This document shows, piece by piece, positions 1 through 10,482 of a stretch of DNA of 64,000 nt. The number at the start of each line of letters is the position of its first letter. The stretch's first letter is position 1. A program made the position numbers and the translations under genes. Source of the stretch: Davidsoniella eucalypti (lineage: Eukaryota > Ascomycota > Sordariomycetes > Microascales > Ceratocystidaceae); NCBI GenBank assembly GCA_004009845.1, contig RMBW01000001.1, forward strand, positions 310,001 through 374,000, in the 5' to 3' direction. Under the pieces are notes generated by a model that worked only from the letters and a program-made list of their open reading frames with translations, did no database searches and was not told the DNA's origin.

Positions 1-1
1 A

Positions 2-26
2 GGCTTCGATTCATGGCTTCGATTCA
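2..26. repeat. 12-bp direct repeat at the window edge
   Basis: The 12-mer GGCTTCGATTCA occurs at 2-13 and again at 15-26, separated by one base. It lies about 15 bp upstream of a TATA-like sequence and 170 bp upstream of the cerato-platanin start codon, so it could be a duplicated upstream promoter element. No protein-binding function is known to me. The repeat may extend beyond the left edge of the window. Confidence 0.5.
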
Positions 27-39
27 GCCAGGCAAAATG

Positions 40-45
40 TATAAA
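40..45 (+). promoter_or_regulatory. TATA box of the cerato-platanin gene
   Basis: A TATAAA hexamer lies 153 bp upstream of the ATG. A pyrimidine-rich stretch (about 57-180) with repeated CTCT and TCATCATC follows, typical of the start-site and leader region of highly expressed fungal genes. Cerato-platanins are usually abundant secreted proteins, so a TATA promoter fits. The assignment rests on position and sequence only. Confidence 0.5.
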
Positions 46-197
46 GAGCCGGCCGTCTTCCCTCCAGAATCCGGTTTGTTCTCTCTTCTCTTCACCCTCA
101 TCATCATCAACATCTTATTCATTCGCTCTCACTACTCTACTATCCAACTCCTAATTCTCTAATATTCTTAATCAACCTACCTAACCCATCTTTCAAA

Positions 198-668
198 ATG
201 AAGTTCTCTATCCTCTCCATGGTTACCGGCGCTCTGGCCGTCACCGGTAAGCTCTCCATCCTCCTATGTTTTCTAGGATAGAATACCAAACATGTTACAG
301 ATACTAACATACTAGCAGTGTCCTACGACAACACCTACGACAACTCCGGCCTGTCTTTGGCCTCCGTCTCCTGCTCTGACGGTGTCAATGGTCTGATGAC
401 CAAGGGCTACACCACCTTGGGCTCTCTGCCTCCCTTCCCTTACGTTGGTGGTGTTCCCGCCATCGGCGGCTGGAACTCTCCGGCCTGCGGCTCCTGCTGG
501 CAACTAACCTACGGCACCAAGAGCATTTACGTGCTCGGTGTTGATGCCGCCCCGGGTGGCTTCAACATTGCCCAAGTTGCCATGAACGATCTGACCAACG
601 GCCTGGCTAGCCAGGGCCGCTTTGAGATCACTTCTGCCCAGGTAGACGCCAGCTTATGCAAGATGTAA
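198..668 (+). CDS. Cerato-platanin family secreted protein
   Basis: CDS join(198..246,319..668), 132 residues, one 72-nt phase-1 intron (GTAAGC donor, CTAAC branch site, AGCAG acceptor). The N-terminus is a short secretion signal (about residues 1-16); the rest is a single cerato-platanin domain. Visible hallmarks are SVSCSDG near residue 33, the CGSCW block at 73-77, and four cysteines (35, 73, 76, 130) spaced as expected for the two disulfides of the family (first with second, third with fourth). Family members are small expansin-like double-psi beta-barrel proteins found in the wall or culture fluid; some act as phytotoxins or elicitors of plant defence, others in surface growth. The last residues after the final cysteine are not the usual ending. 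The ATG at 198 is the first in frame and gives a proper signal peptide. It converges with the MetE-like gene, whose stop is only 288 bp away. Lifestyle cannot be inferred from this gene alone. Confidence 0.93.
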
Positions 669-955
669 GATGGAGAAGAATAGGAGGCACTTTACAACTT
701 CCCTTTGCAACAAGTACAGTTATACTATAAGCGGCTATCAGTACTTGATCACTACTTCCCATCTCTCCCGCCCATGTTTCATGTCTTTACGGTCCTTATT
801 GCTAGTTATTGTTTTTGCCTAATCGAATCTAAATAAACTCGGTCCATTTTTATGGGCACATTACATTACTGGGTACCATGTTTGTGCATATTTTACTTGT
901 TATGTTATTTTGATTCTAGAGTACTGTTTTCCTTCCTTGCAAACCAAGTGCTGTC

Positions 956-2344
956 TTAAGCCTCCTGGGGCCAAATCTCATTGGCAATCTTGCGCACTAA
1001 CTTCAGCTTGTTGGCCATATCCTCATGGGTTACCGAGTTGCCTAGATGATGGCTAGCAAAGCCGCATTGAGGGCTGACTCCGATACGCTGCAGTGCCTGC
1101 TCCATGGTCTGTCCAGAACCACGGGCGATGAACTCAGCAGCCGAGAGCACCCGCTGCTTTGTCTCCTCGACATCTTCCAGCTGAGGGAACTTGCTCGTGA
1201 TAACGCCCAGCACGACGTTCTTGTGGACTGGTAGATGCACCAGCGGCTCGAAACCGCCGGCCCGCTCCGTGTCGTACTCGAGGAAGAAAGTGTCGACGTT
1301 GACATCGTTGAATAGGCGCTGGGCCACATGGTCATAGCCGCCCTCGCTGAAGTGGCGCGAGTACGAGAAGTTGCCGCGGCATAGATGAAGACCAACGTGC
1401 AGATCGGCGGGCCGGCCGGAAAGACAATCGTTGTATAGCTTGATGTACGAGTCGAACAGGGCATCAGAGTCTTCTCCAGCCTTCTTGAAGCCTTCTAGCA
1501 TAGCCTCAGAGCAGAAATCTGTATGTGTAATCATGCATTAGCAAACCTGTGCACGCAAGGTAGCAGCTAAAGACACTATATATGTAAGTGGCGGCTTAGT
1601 CAGCAGTTACACTTACACGCCAGGTTGGGATCGTCAATTGTGACATTACGAACGCCAGCCGTGTAAAGAATATCGAGCTCAGTGCGATAAGCCGCAGCAA
1701 TATCGGCAAAGTATTCGGTGTCATTGGCGTACAAATCGAGCGAGTAGGCATAGCCGGGCTTATAACGTAGGTGGTACCATTCCGGAGCGGGCAAAGTCAG
1801 CTTTAGCTCACCAACCCGTTCAGCCGGAACGGGGTTCTTGAGGAAGTTCCATTCGTGGAGATACTGCGAGCCGACGTGCTTGATCTTGCCGGTGCAGACA
1901 AGAGACTCGCCGGGACGGTGATCGCTTTCGGCTGGTGGGCGAAGAAGAATGGTGAAGAGTTAGTATCATGCGACAAGAGAAGCCTCGTTACTGTCTGTGT
2001 CCATACGTACTGAAGGCACCTATGTCAGGAACATAAGTCCGGAACACATCCCAGCTAGGCAGATCAACCTCCTCGAAGCCCTCCAGACCGGGGAAGAAGT
2101 TACCCCAGAACTGGTGGCGGCGGTACTCGCCGTCAGTGATTCCGTGGTAGCCCCATTCCAACTGCTTCTTCACGATATCGACAATGGCAGCATCTTCAAG
2201 CTCGTGCAACTCGGCGTCGTTGCTGATATCGAGGGCCTTATTGCCGTCTAGAGTCACACGCTTAGCGCTAAGCTTGGCTGGCCGGAGCAGCGAGCCCATA
2301 TGCTCAGCACGGAAGGGGGGGCTACGCTTCAGGGTAGGAGCCAT
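956..2344 (-). CDS. MetE C-terminal domain / UROD-MetE-like protein
   Basis: CDS complement(join(956..1518,1617..1931,2011..2344)), 403 residues, introns of 98 and 79 nt. The second exon bridges correctly in frame to both neighbours, and branch sites CTAAC and GCTAAT are visible. The protein matches the catalytic C-terminal half of cobalamin-independent methionine synthase. Zinc ligands can be placed: His261 and Cys263 in LHLCRGN, Glu297 in FFLEYDT, Cys368 in SPQCGFAS. It begins with the substrate-pocket motif AEHMGSLLRP and carries DDPNLAYFC. Full-length fungal Met6/MetE is about 765 residues and has an additional N-terminal half that is absent here. It is therefore a stand-alone paralogue, probably a cytosolic zinc-dependent thiol methyltransferase whose methyl donor and acceptor are unknown, rather than the main methionine synthase. 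The ATG at 2344 precedes the conserved N-terminus by only a dozen residues; an upstream in-frame ATG at 2368 is less likely. Confidence 0.88.
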
Positions 2345-4037
2345 GACGTAGATGTAGAGAAAACACAAAGGAGAAGTATGTGTATGAAGAGACCAAAGGT
2401 TACAGGAACTCTATACCGGAGACTGAATGATACGCTAGACAAATGAGCAGTAATAATGCCTAGGAAACGGAGGACTTGCTCATCATATATATACGTCAGA
2501 TGCCATGGTCTCCACGTCCAAACAACGCTCCGTTTTGGCCCGCACGTTGCTAATAGAAACGCTGCATAGAGCCCAATAGAGCTCAAACATGTGTATCGTG
2601 TACACAAGTGCATATATTAGCCCATGAAGGAGGAGCAAGGGCAGCCAGTCTAAGACTGATTTGCCTATGACCAAGCACTTACTCAACCACCCCCTCGTCT
2701 ACACAAGACGCAATAACAAAACTCCCAAGCTAAAGAATATGGAAGTGGAAGTGGGCGGCGCGGCAGATATGGTAATGTTATTTCTTGGCCGTCAAATTAT
2801 GTAGTAGGCTTGACGCCGTTTTCTCCTCCGCATTCAGTACGCTGTAAGGCCTATACTTGGTATCTATTACAGGGTCTATCTATTCCCTTTCGTGGAGACG
2901 TCGTTAGTCCTTCGGAGCCAATTTGCCCCCCATCTTTTTTATATAAGTGTATTTGTTCATTCATGTCTCAAGTCCGATATAACCCGCAATGGCTTTCTGA
3001 CTATTTCGATGACCTCAAGATCTTATAGATCAGTTGCTATAAAGCATTGTCCCATCCTGTTAGGAGAAGCATAAAGAAAATCAAAAGCCAAATAACGACA
3101 TTCTACGAATCAGGAATAAACAGCGGTATATGAGGACTTTTTAGAGGCAGTGGTAATAGTTGGTAAGATATCAGTCATCCTATAATGAAAAGAACAAGAG
3201 TTAGACAAGTCAGGCAACTTGATTTTTCGACCAATTGTTTCTAGTTGATAAATGAAATCCCGATTTACTGTGTAAGATTATCCAAAAGAAAGAAAAATAT
3301 ACATCATCACATGCAACAAATTTGCTAGCATGGAAAACACCACTGTTTATGCTTATTTCCTTGGAAATCATTGTATTTCTCGATATATATAACTAACCCG
3401 TGAAATCCGCCTCCAGTTGGATCCTCGATCTACTTAATAATCTATATGTCGATATTCAGCATAGATGAAGAAAAGAAAAGAAAAAAAGATGACTAAAAAG
3501 TATACAAGACGCACGAAAGAGGGCCCTGACTCCAAAAAAAAAAAAGAAAAAAGAAAAAAAAAGAAAAAAAAGCGCCCTAATTTTGAACAAAGGACTCGTA
3601 CATTTATCTTCTTCATGTTACGCATAATATGCCACAAGTACTACGAAGGATAAAAAATATTTCAACATGTTTATATTCTAGTGAAAAATGGCTTTTAACT
3701 CAAGCTAGATATCACGCACATACTTCATTAAAAACCCCCCAGAAACCGAACCAGAGAAATATTATGTAATGTAGTAGAAAGATCAAATATTTGAAAGAAA
3801 AGATGAAATTACAGTCAAGAAATAGCAAAAGTAAAATGCAAAACGAATGACAAGATAGTAAGTTGAGCAAAATAGAAAAGGTAAATAACAGAAAAACAAA
3901 AAAAAAAAAACACAAGTTAAAAAGGGTATGAAAAACAAGAAGAAAATAAATCCAAAAACAACCATCCCAAAAAAAGTAAAAAGGGTTTTTGTTCTTTTTT
4001 GCTTCCTAAAAGAAAGAAGAGTCCTCTTATATTCCGT
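2345..4037. other. Spacer between two minus-strand genes
   Basis: No convincing gene in 1.7 kb. The first few hundred bases are the promoter and leader side of the MetE-like gene, with a TATATATACG stretch near 2485. From about 3465 to 3580 the plus strand is an almost pure A/G tract, and A-rich sequence continues to about 3960; this part probably includes the 3' UTR and polyadenylation region of the Sec7 gene. Open frames over the tract encode only Lys/Glu or Phe strings and are composition artefacts. Confidence 0.6.
3465..3580. repeat. A-rich polypurine tract
   Basis: About 115 bp of nearly uninterrupted A and G on the plus strand, including several runs of eight or more A. It is low-complexity sequence about 460 bp downstream of the Sec7-gene stop codon (that gene is on the minus strand, so the tract is pyrimidine in transcript sense). 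No coding meaning is supported. Confidence 0.7.
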
Positions 4038-7000
4038 TTATGCATCCAACGTGACACCATCGTCAGCCTCGATATCTGAAGCTTCATTATCCGTCAAATC
4101 CAAATCACCACGAGCAGCACGGCGAGCATGTTCACGCTCAGCGTAGATTTCAGCCCGTCTCGTGTCCGCTTGTTGTAGACAATCCACATATGTTCGGAAC
4201 TTGACAATCTCGCGAAGTAGATAGGCACTCTTACGTTCCCAGTTACCCATGGCCCTGGTGGCGTTCGATCCACGTGGCGTAAAGGCAAGTAGCATTGGGC
4301 TACGCAGCTGGTTGTGCAGTTGCAGATCAGCCTCGATACCGCGTACGTAGTTTTGTAGCGATACTAGCTGCTCCGCCTCGCCCAGGTTGCTGGGTCGCAT
4401 GCTCTGGGTCGGCGGTGACCATTCGGTGATGCTGAGCTTGTCACCGGGCAGCTTGCCTCCGGCACCGCGGGGCATAGCAGCGCTGTTCATGCTAGCGAGT
4501 CCGCCTTGATCTAGAGATCCCGAGCGTATGCTGCGTATGGAGCCAGCAACGCTACCGTGGCGTCCGTGGGCAGCTGCTGACGAGCCAGGTCGTGTGGAGA
4601 GACCGCCTTCACCAGTCATACCATCCTTGATAGTAGCCGTGTCGGAGGGAGCGCCCGCAGAAGACTCCGTGATGGCAGTGACTAGCGAGTTCTGAATAAT
4701 AGCACTACTCCAACCATACTCAATATTGGAGATGCCACCAACAAGTGGGTGAGTGCTCAGACGAGCGCTCCAGTAGTTCACAGTAGTCACAAACTCCTTG
4801 ACTAGCTCGGGCATGCCAGCTTGGAATAGATGGACCGCGCCGGTGGGTAGACTTAAAGCCCACACATGGGGTCTGGTACGTGAGTATCCGGGGGGAGGCA
4901 GGCTAGAAGCTAGAGTCTGGCGTAGATCGAAAGTGCCCAGGTTAGTGGCATTATCCTGCCAGTTACCGCCGCCGACTGTGATAGGGCCCTTGTTGGCGTT
5001 GCGAGTACGACGACTACGCATTGACTTGTTGGGCTGGAATGAAAAGATACTGAGAGTGCCCTTCTGAACAACAGCAAAAACCTCAGACCAGTTGCGATCC
5101 TTGGCCTTCTTCTCGATGCCATCTAGATGGTGCTTGTGGCTAACAAGACCTTCCTTGACCCAAGGAGGGCCGGCCAATTCCAGCGATTCGTCGTCTAGCA
5201 GCGGAACTGACGTGCGTATATCGTCGCTGATGATAGAGGCGTTGCCGGGGAGGTCGTCGCGGGTGTTGGACAGGTTTAGAGCATTCGCGAAACCAATACT
5301 TTGCTGGAAATCGTTGCGTGTAAAACCTGAACCAAAGGAGTCCATGGACATCGATGTCTGCGTACGTCCGAGTGAGTGCTTGCTCCAGGTAGCAGATGAG
5401 GCGGCGGGACTCCATACCGAATTCTGGTCGTCGAAGCTAGTGCGGCTCGAGCTGAAGCCAGTGGCGCCAAAGCGCGGCCGGGAACGGCTCTTGGACGCCC
5501 ATCGTGTAGAGTTACGGGACGATGACTCGGGAATACGACCGCGCAATGAGGCTTGTGTCTCGGATGGCGTCTTGCTCAGAACGCTAGGGCTGCGTTTCAA
5601 CATACCCATGACAGACAGACTTTGGCCATTGTTACCGCCGAGGTGGCGCTCGGTGTCGGCGCCCATGAGGGGCAGACGGTCATCGCGGATGCTCGCGTAG
5701 ATCTCCTTGAGTACAATCTCGATAACGCCCTCCCAGGCCTTGTGCGAGCCTTCGAACGGAGCTTTAACAAGGGGGCCACACTCATCGTAGTCAGCGAGGC
5801 CTGCAGCAATGTTAGAGTTATCAGAAGGACGCAGGGGCAAGAAAGAAGAGCGCTTGGGCAGGCCATGGTGCGAGCTACGGAAGCCGGCTTCGGACTGCTT
5901 GGCGTTGAGTTTGTCGCTCTGGTCGAGAAATCCAGGGTCCGAGTCCTCGAGAGCCTGGCGAATAGTCTCCATTGTGTTGCGGATGAATTGAGGGCGTGTC
6001 ATCTTTTGTTCAATATCAGCCATATGTAGATCAGTGTTCAAGAGGAAGATGGAGTAGCAAATGCAGTGGATGACGTCTACATGGGAAGAAAATAGTATTA
6101 GTATCAAGCCAGAGAAATATAACTGTCAGAGCATAGGTCAACGTACCAATAGTTTTAAAGCCGTGTCGTGGGTTACAGTCGGCCCAGCGGTTGGAAAAGG
6201 AAACTAGAATTCGATCGACCTGCTGGGTTTCAGCACGGAACACGAGGTTATTGCAAACCTGTCTAAGAGACTCGACGATGCTCGTGTTCTTGAACTCGTA
6301 TAGTTCAATATAGGCACGTAGGACACGCTGACGAACAGGGCCTTCTTCGCCAACCCACGCAGCAACCTTCTCGCGCGGGAGGAACGACTCATCGCCGTCG
6401 AAGATTCTTTGGGCCTTGCTACGGTCATCGTCACTAGGGTCGCCAACGACGAACAGATCGGGCTCGTCAATGTTCTTCGGGTCGATAGCAGAGCCGCCCT
6501 TCTCATCGCCGCCGACAATAGTAGGTATATTCATGGAGACGTCTGCGGGGTCGTCCTGGCGAACGCCTTCTATCGGCAATAGGACGGAGTGACGATGGTC
6601 GTCATCCAACTCGAGAGTGCCACCACGGGTGCGAGACTGCGATTTGCTCAGTGACTTCTGGGACAGTGATTGTGAAGCGCCTCTACTGCGACGGCTGTTG
6701 GTATAAACACTACTGCTGGCAGTAGGAGGGGGCTTCTTGTCGGTCGATTGTTGCATACGGCTAGTCCAGCTCTCTATCTCGCTGTCGCTAGGCTGGTCTA
6801 GGTTGAGGAATGAGTTGGCTCGGCCGTTGGAAGACGCCGTTGGTCTCGCGCTAGCGGGGGTTTCGCGGGCGCTGGAATAGTGGCATGGGCTGGGGGAGCC
6901 GAAGTTCTCGCTGGCTGTCGAATAGAGCGACTCGGCGTCGCGGTCAACTTTGCGGATCACGGCTGTCGGGCTAGGTTCGTATTCTGGAGAGAATGAGCGC

Positions 7001-10000
7001 TTGAATCCAGAATCATTGGGGGTTGTGCTATCTCGGCGAGCGTTGGTTGGCCGTTCGGGCGTTGAAGGTGTTGTGTACTCTTCGAGTCCCAGGCCAACAC
7101 CAGGCGGTGGTGGACGTGGTAGAACGGAACAAGTACCAACGGCAGCTCCAGGAAAACCAGGTGACGTGACAGGACTGCCCTTTAGATAGGGGGTCATGGC
7201 CTTTCTAAGGGATCTCACGGGGCTTGGCTCTGGATTGGCGGCTGACTTTGGCGTCAAAGTAAGCAGTCCTGGCTTACTGGACGAGCCGCCCGCAGTAGCT
7301 GAGCCCGATCTGGTCAATGGGCTCTGTGCTGGTGTTGCTGGAGCTGCCGCTCGAGAACCACTAGTACCACCAGTCGCGGTTGCCGATGTTCCTGCAGTCG
7401 TGACCTGTGGCGCTGGGGCGAGCGCCGCAGTTGGGTTGTCCGAGTCTGCAGGGAGCGCAACAGAAGGGATGGTATTACCTGATGGTGAAGAAGGCGACGC
7501 CACTGAGGCGGCCGGCAAGGGAGGCGGCATTGGCATGGGCGGAGCATCGTGGTCGGTGAAGGACTTCTTGCGGCGGCGAAAGAATGCCGAGGTCTTTTTC
7601 TGGAGCACGTGATGTGGCTGCTGTGTAGCGTCGCGAGACGGTGGTGTTGACTGCGACTTGCTGCGATCGGGGGTTTCTATGGGAGCGACTTCGGTGAGGT
7701 TTGTGGAGGAGGGAGTGCGGGAGCCAAAGACACGGCGGAAGAAGCCCGTCTTTTCCTTTTGGTTCTGGCTGTTGTTATTGTTGTTGTTGTTGTTGTTGTT
7801 GTTGTTCTGCTGCGAGCCTGACGGGCCACTAGCGCCTTGGGCGTCCTTGGACTTCTCGTAGCCAATATTTGGCGCGGGGGCCGAATCGCAGTCCATGGTG
7901 GCGGTAACGGGACTAGCAGAGGCTGCGTTGCTGCTGCCGATTCCAAACGGGAGCTGAGTTCCCTTGGACGATTCGCGGCGACGAGAAGACGTGAGGCTCT
8001 TGGTAGAGCGGATGCTGCGCTTATGTTCGAGAGTGTGAGGCTGCGTCTGAGGCTCTGGAGGAGGAGGGGGGCGGATGGGCGCTGGGGAGTCTATATTATT
8101 GGTAGCGGCGTGCACAGAAGAAGAGGGCAAAGAGGCTGCAGTGGTAGGCAGGGGTCCGGATGGCTTTCGGCGAGGGCCCCCGGGAATTGCTGGCGGGGGA
8201 GCGGCGTCGTAAGAATCGCTTAAAAAGGAATTATCGATCTCAGCCTGCCACGAGGCCTTTCGCTGAGCCAGGTCCTGGGCAAGGCAGGCCTGTTTCTGGA
8301 CCAGCAATTGCTTCTGCTGCTGTTGTTGTTTCTGGAGCAGTGCGAGCTCGCGGGCTCGTTCGCGCTCGCGCTGGCTGACCTGCTGCTGTATGAACTGGGT
8401 GGCAACGGACGGCGGCGACGAGGCGTAGTCGGTGCTCGTGGTGTTGTGGTCGGCGGTCGACGTATGGGACTGGGGCCAGCGCTGGCTGCCGATGGCCTGG
8501 GAGTAGGCGCCCTCGAAGCTGTTGATGCTGCTGCTCTTGGAGCCGCGGCCGCCTCGGTTGTGCAGGTGGTGGAGCTGTCTGGGGCTGGTGGGCTGGCTTC
8601 GCAGACTGCTCATGCGAGCCAGGCCGGCAGACTGGGGCGGGCCCGGGTAGTTGGACGAGCTGTTGGAGCGACGGCCGGCACGAGAGCTGATGCGGCTCGC
8701 GTCGTCGGGGGCGTCCAGGTCAGAGCTGTACGAGTGGCCGCCGTGGGTGTTCGAGCGGGAGCGGGAGCGGGCGTGGGCGAGCACGGCAGCGGCAGTGGCG
8801 CCCGATGCGGACGTGGTGGTCCAGGCGCGGTCGTCGAGGGGCGCCGGGCGGAAGTCTTCGTACTGGTAGTGCGACGAGGCGTGGGCTAGGGTGCGGGCTG
8901 GGCCAGTGGCGATGGCAGCAGGGCTGGAGGGCGAGGAGGGCTGGTGGAAAGACGAGAATTGGTCGAGCGACATGAGCATGTTCGCCATCAACGAGTCGCG
9001 GGTCACGTTTCGAGCCGGCAGCGACAGGTCGTGCGAGTCTCGGTCTCTGTCTCTGTCGCGCGGGCGAGAATAGTCACGATAGTCGTGCTCGCGGCTGCTG
9101 GTGGACATGCCGTGGTCGAAAGAGGCGATGGGATTGGGGATGGGTCTGGGGAGGGCGGTGGAAATAGGCGACGCTGATTCGTAGAGCGAGGATTCGCGGG
9201 CGGGCGCAGTAAGCAGCGACGAGGGAGCGAATTCTGCAAGTTCTACAAGATCAGTAGGCTCTGTAGGCGCTGTAGGGTCGGCAAGTTCGGTAGCGGTGGC
9301 GGATGGAAATGAGGCGGTTTCTGCGAGGGGATTGGTCGCTCCAGCAGTGCTTCTGATGCTGGTCGTCGTATTATCGGTCTTATTCTTATTCTTAGCGGCT
9401 ACCGCAGTAAATTGATGATGTGCTGTTGTGTGCGTGGATATGCTGAGATGCTTAGAGCCGGCAGCATTGCCATTATTACTATTACATATATGAGTATTTG
9501 TACTGCTGTCGCTGTAGGCGGCGTTGTTTGCGTCTTCGGCAATTGTGGTCGACGCTGTCAGCGCTGCAGGTCCGCTGGCACTGCGCTGCCCAGGCGCTGG
9601 AAGCAGCGACGAGGTGCGCTTGGGCCGCTGGACTGCGGTGCCAGGCGCTGTAGTTACAGTGGGTGTTACAGTGGCAACGGGAGAGGTCGCGCTGGAGCTT
9701 GGGCCCAGCAATGCTACGGAGGGCGACAGGCTGGCGGGCCGCTGCGACAGCTTCTGCGATGACGGCGCGTGGTCGAACCCAGGGCCTGGCGGCGAGTTGG
9801 CATAGTCGATGCTCAGGCTGAGGTCGCTCGACGGCGAAAGCCCAAAGCTCTGGCGACACGGCGTTGTCAGTCCGGCGCTGCTCAGGGCCGACGCGGAGCT
9901 CTCAGCAAAGCTGGCAGCAAGCGGGCTGAGTTTCAGATCCCAATCCAGCTGCACTCCCAGGCTGTGGCTCGGTTTCAGCGTCGAGTCAGCGTTGCTATTG

Positions 10001-10482
10001 CTACTGCTGTTGTTGTTGGCGTTGCTACTTCTGCCGGTTAGCAGCGAGTTGGCAACGGCTATGTCCAGAGGCGCCCTCAATGGCGACTTGGCTTTGCGCG
10101 GCCGGCACTTGAAGCTGCTGCCTTCAGTGGCTACGGGCTGTAAAGAAGCCGGAGAACCAGAAAAGGGAGCAGACGACACCTGAGCCAAAGGGGCCGCCAC
10201 CTCCACAACCCCAGACGTCTTCTTTGTGCCTGCGTCCGCTTCTCCTCTACTACTACTACTACTACGACCATCGTTATCATCATTTCCACTGCTACTTAGA
10301 GTGTGATCTCGGCTGCTGCTACACCTGGATTCGCCAGCACTCGGCCTGTCACCGTTGCTTTTGCTGTCATGGCCCTCCGCTGAGATTGGGGGCAGGATGG
10401 TCGTTGCTGTGCTCGACAGCTGGGCTGTCACTCGCAGGTCACTATTGGCGACCAGCTCAGGCCGTCGACGGTGCTGGTTCAT
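4038..10482 (-). CDS. Sec7-domain Arf guanine-nucleotide exchange factor with PH domain
   Basis: CDS complement(join(4038..6076,6147..10482)), 2,124 residues, one 70-nt intron (GTACGT donor, CTAAT branch, GTAG acceptor) that splits the Sec7 domain. Sec7 lies at about residues 1355-1500. The catalytic glutamic-finger region FRAETQQVDR and the second signature FLLNTDLH (1456-1463) are intact, so GEF activity on an Arf GTPase is expected. A PH domain follows at about 1750-1890 (WVKEGLVSHK to VNYWSARL), then a probable C-terminal helix. This Sec7-then-PH order is that of the EFA6/Syt1 group of Arf-GEFs acting at the plasma membrane or Golgi. The first 1,300 residues are low-complexity Ser/Pro/Ala-rich sequence with a Gln-rich coiled coil (about 694-750) and a run of 12 Asn (893-904). 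The only upstream in-frame codon that would extend the protein is GTG at 10515; ATG at 10482 is chosen. The protein is longer than yeast Syt1 because of the disordered N-terminus. Confidence 0.92.
7771..7806 (-). repeat. AAC/AAT trinucleotide repeat coding for polyasparagine
   Basis: Twelve consecutive Asn codons (GTT on the plus strand, with one ATT interruption) inside the disordered part of the Sec7 protein. This is an in-frame microsatellite and would be expected to vary in length between strains. Confidence 0.9.

Noticed and set aside
3434..3653. Lys/Glu- and Phe-rich frames across the A-rich tract
   Set aside because: Products of a low-complexity polypurine tract with no gene-like features.
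8308..8889. Plus-strand 193-codon frame opposite the Sec7 gene
   Set aside because: It is antisense to the clearly coding exon, rich in Gly/Ala/Arg only because of the base composition of the other strand, and has no motif.
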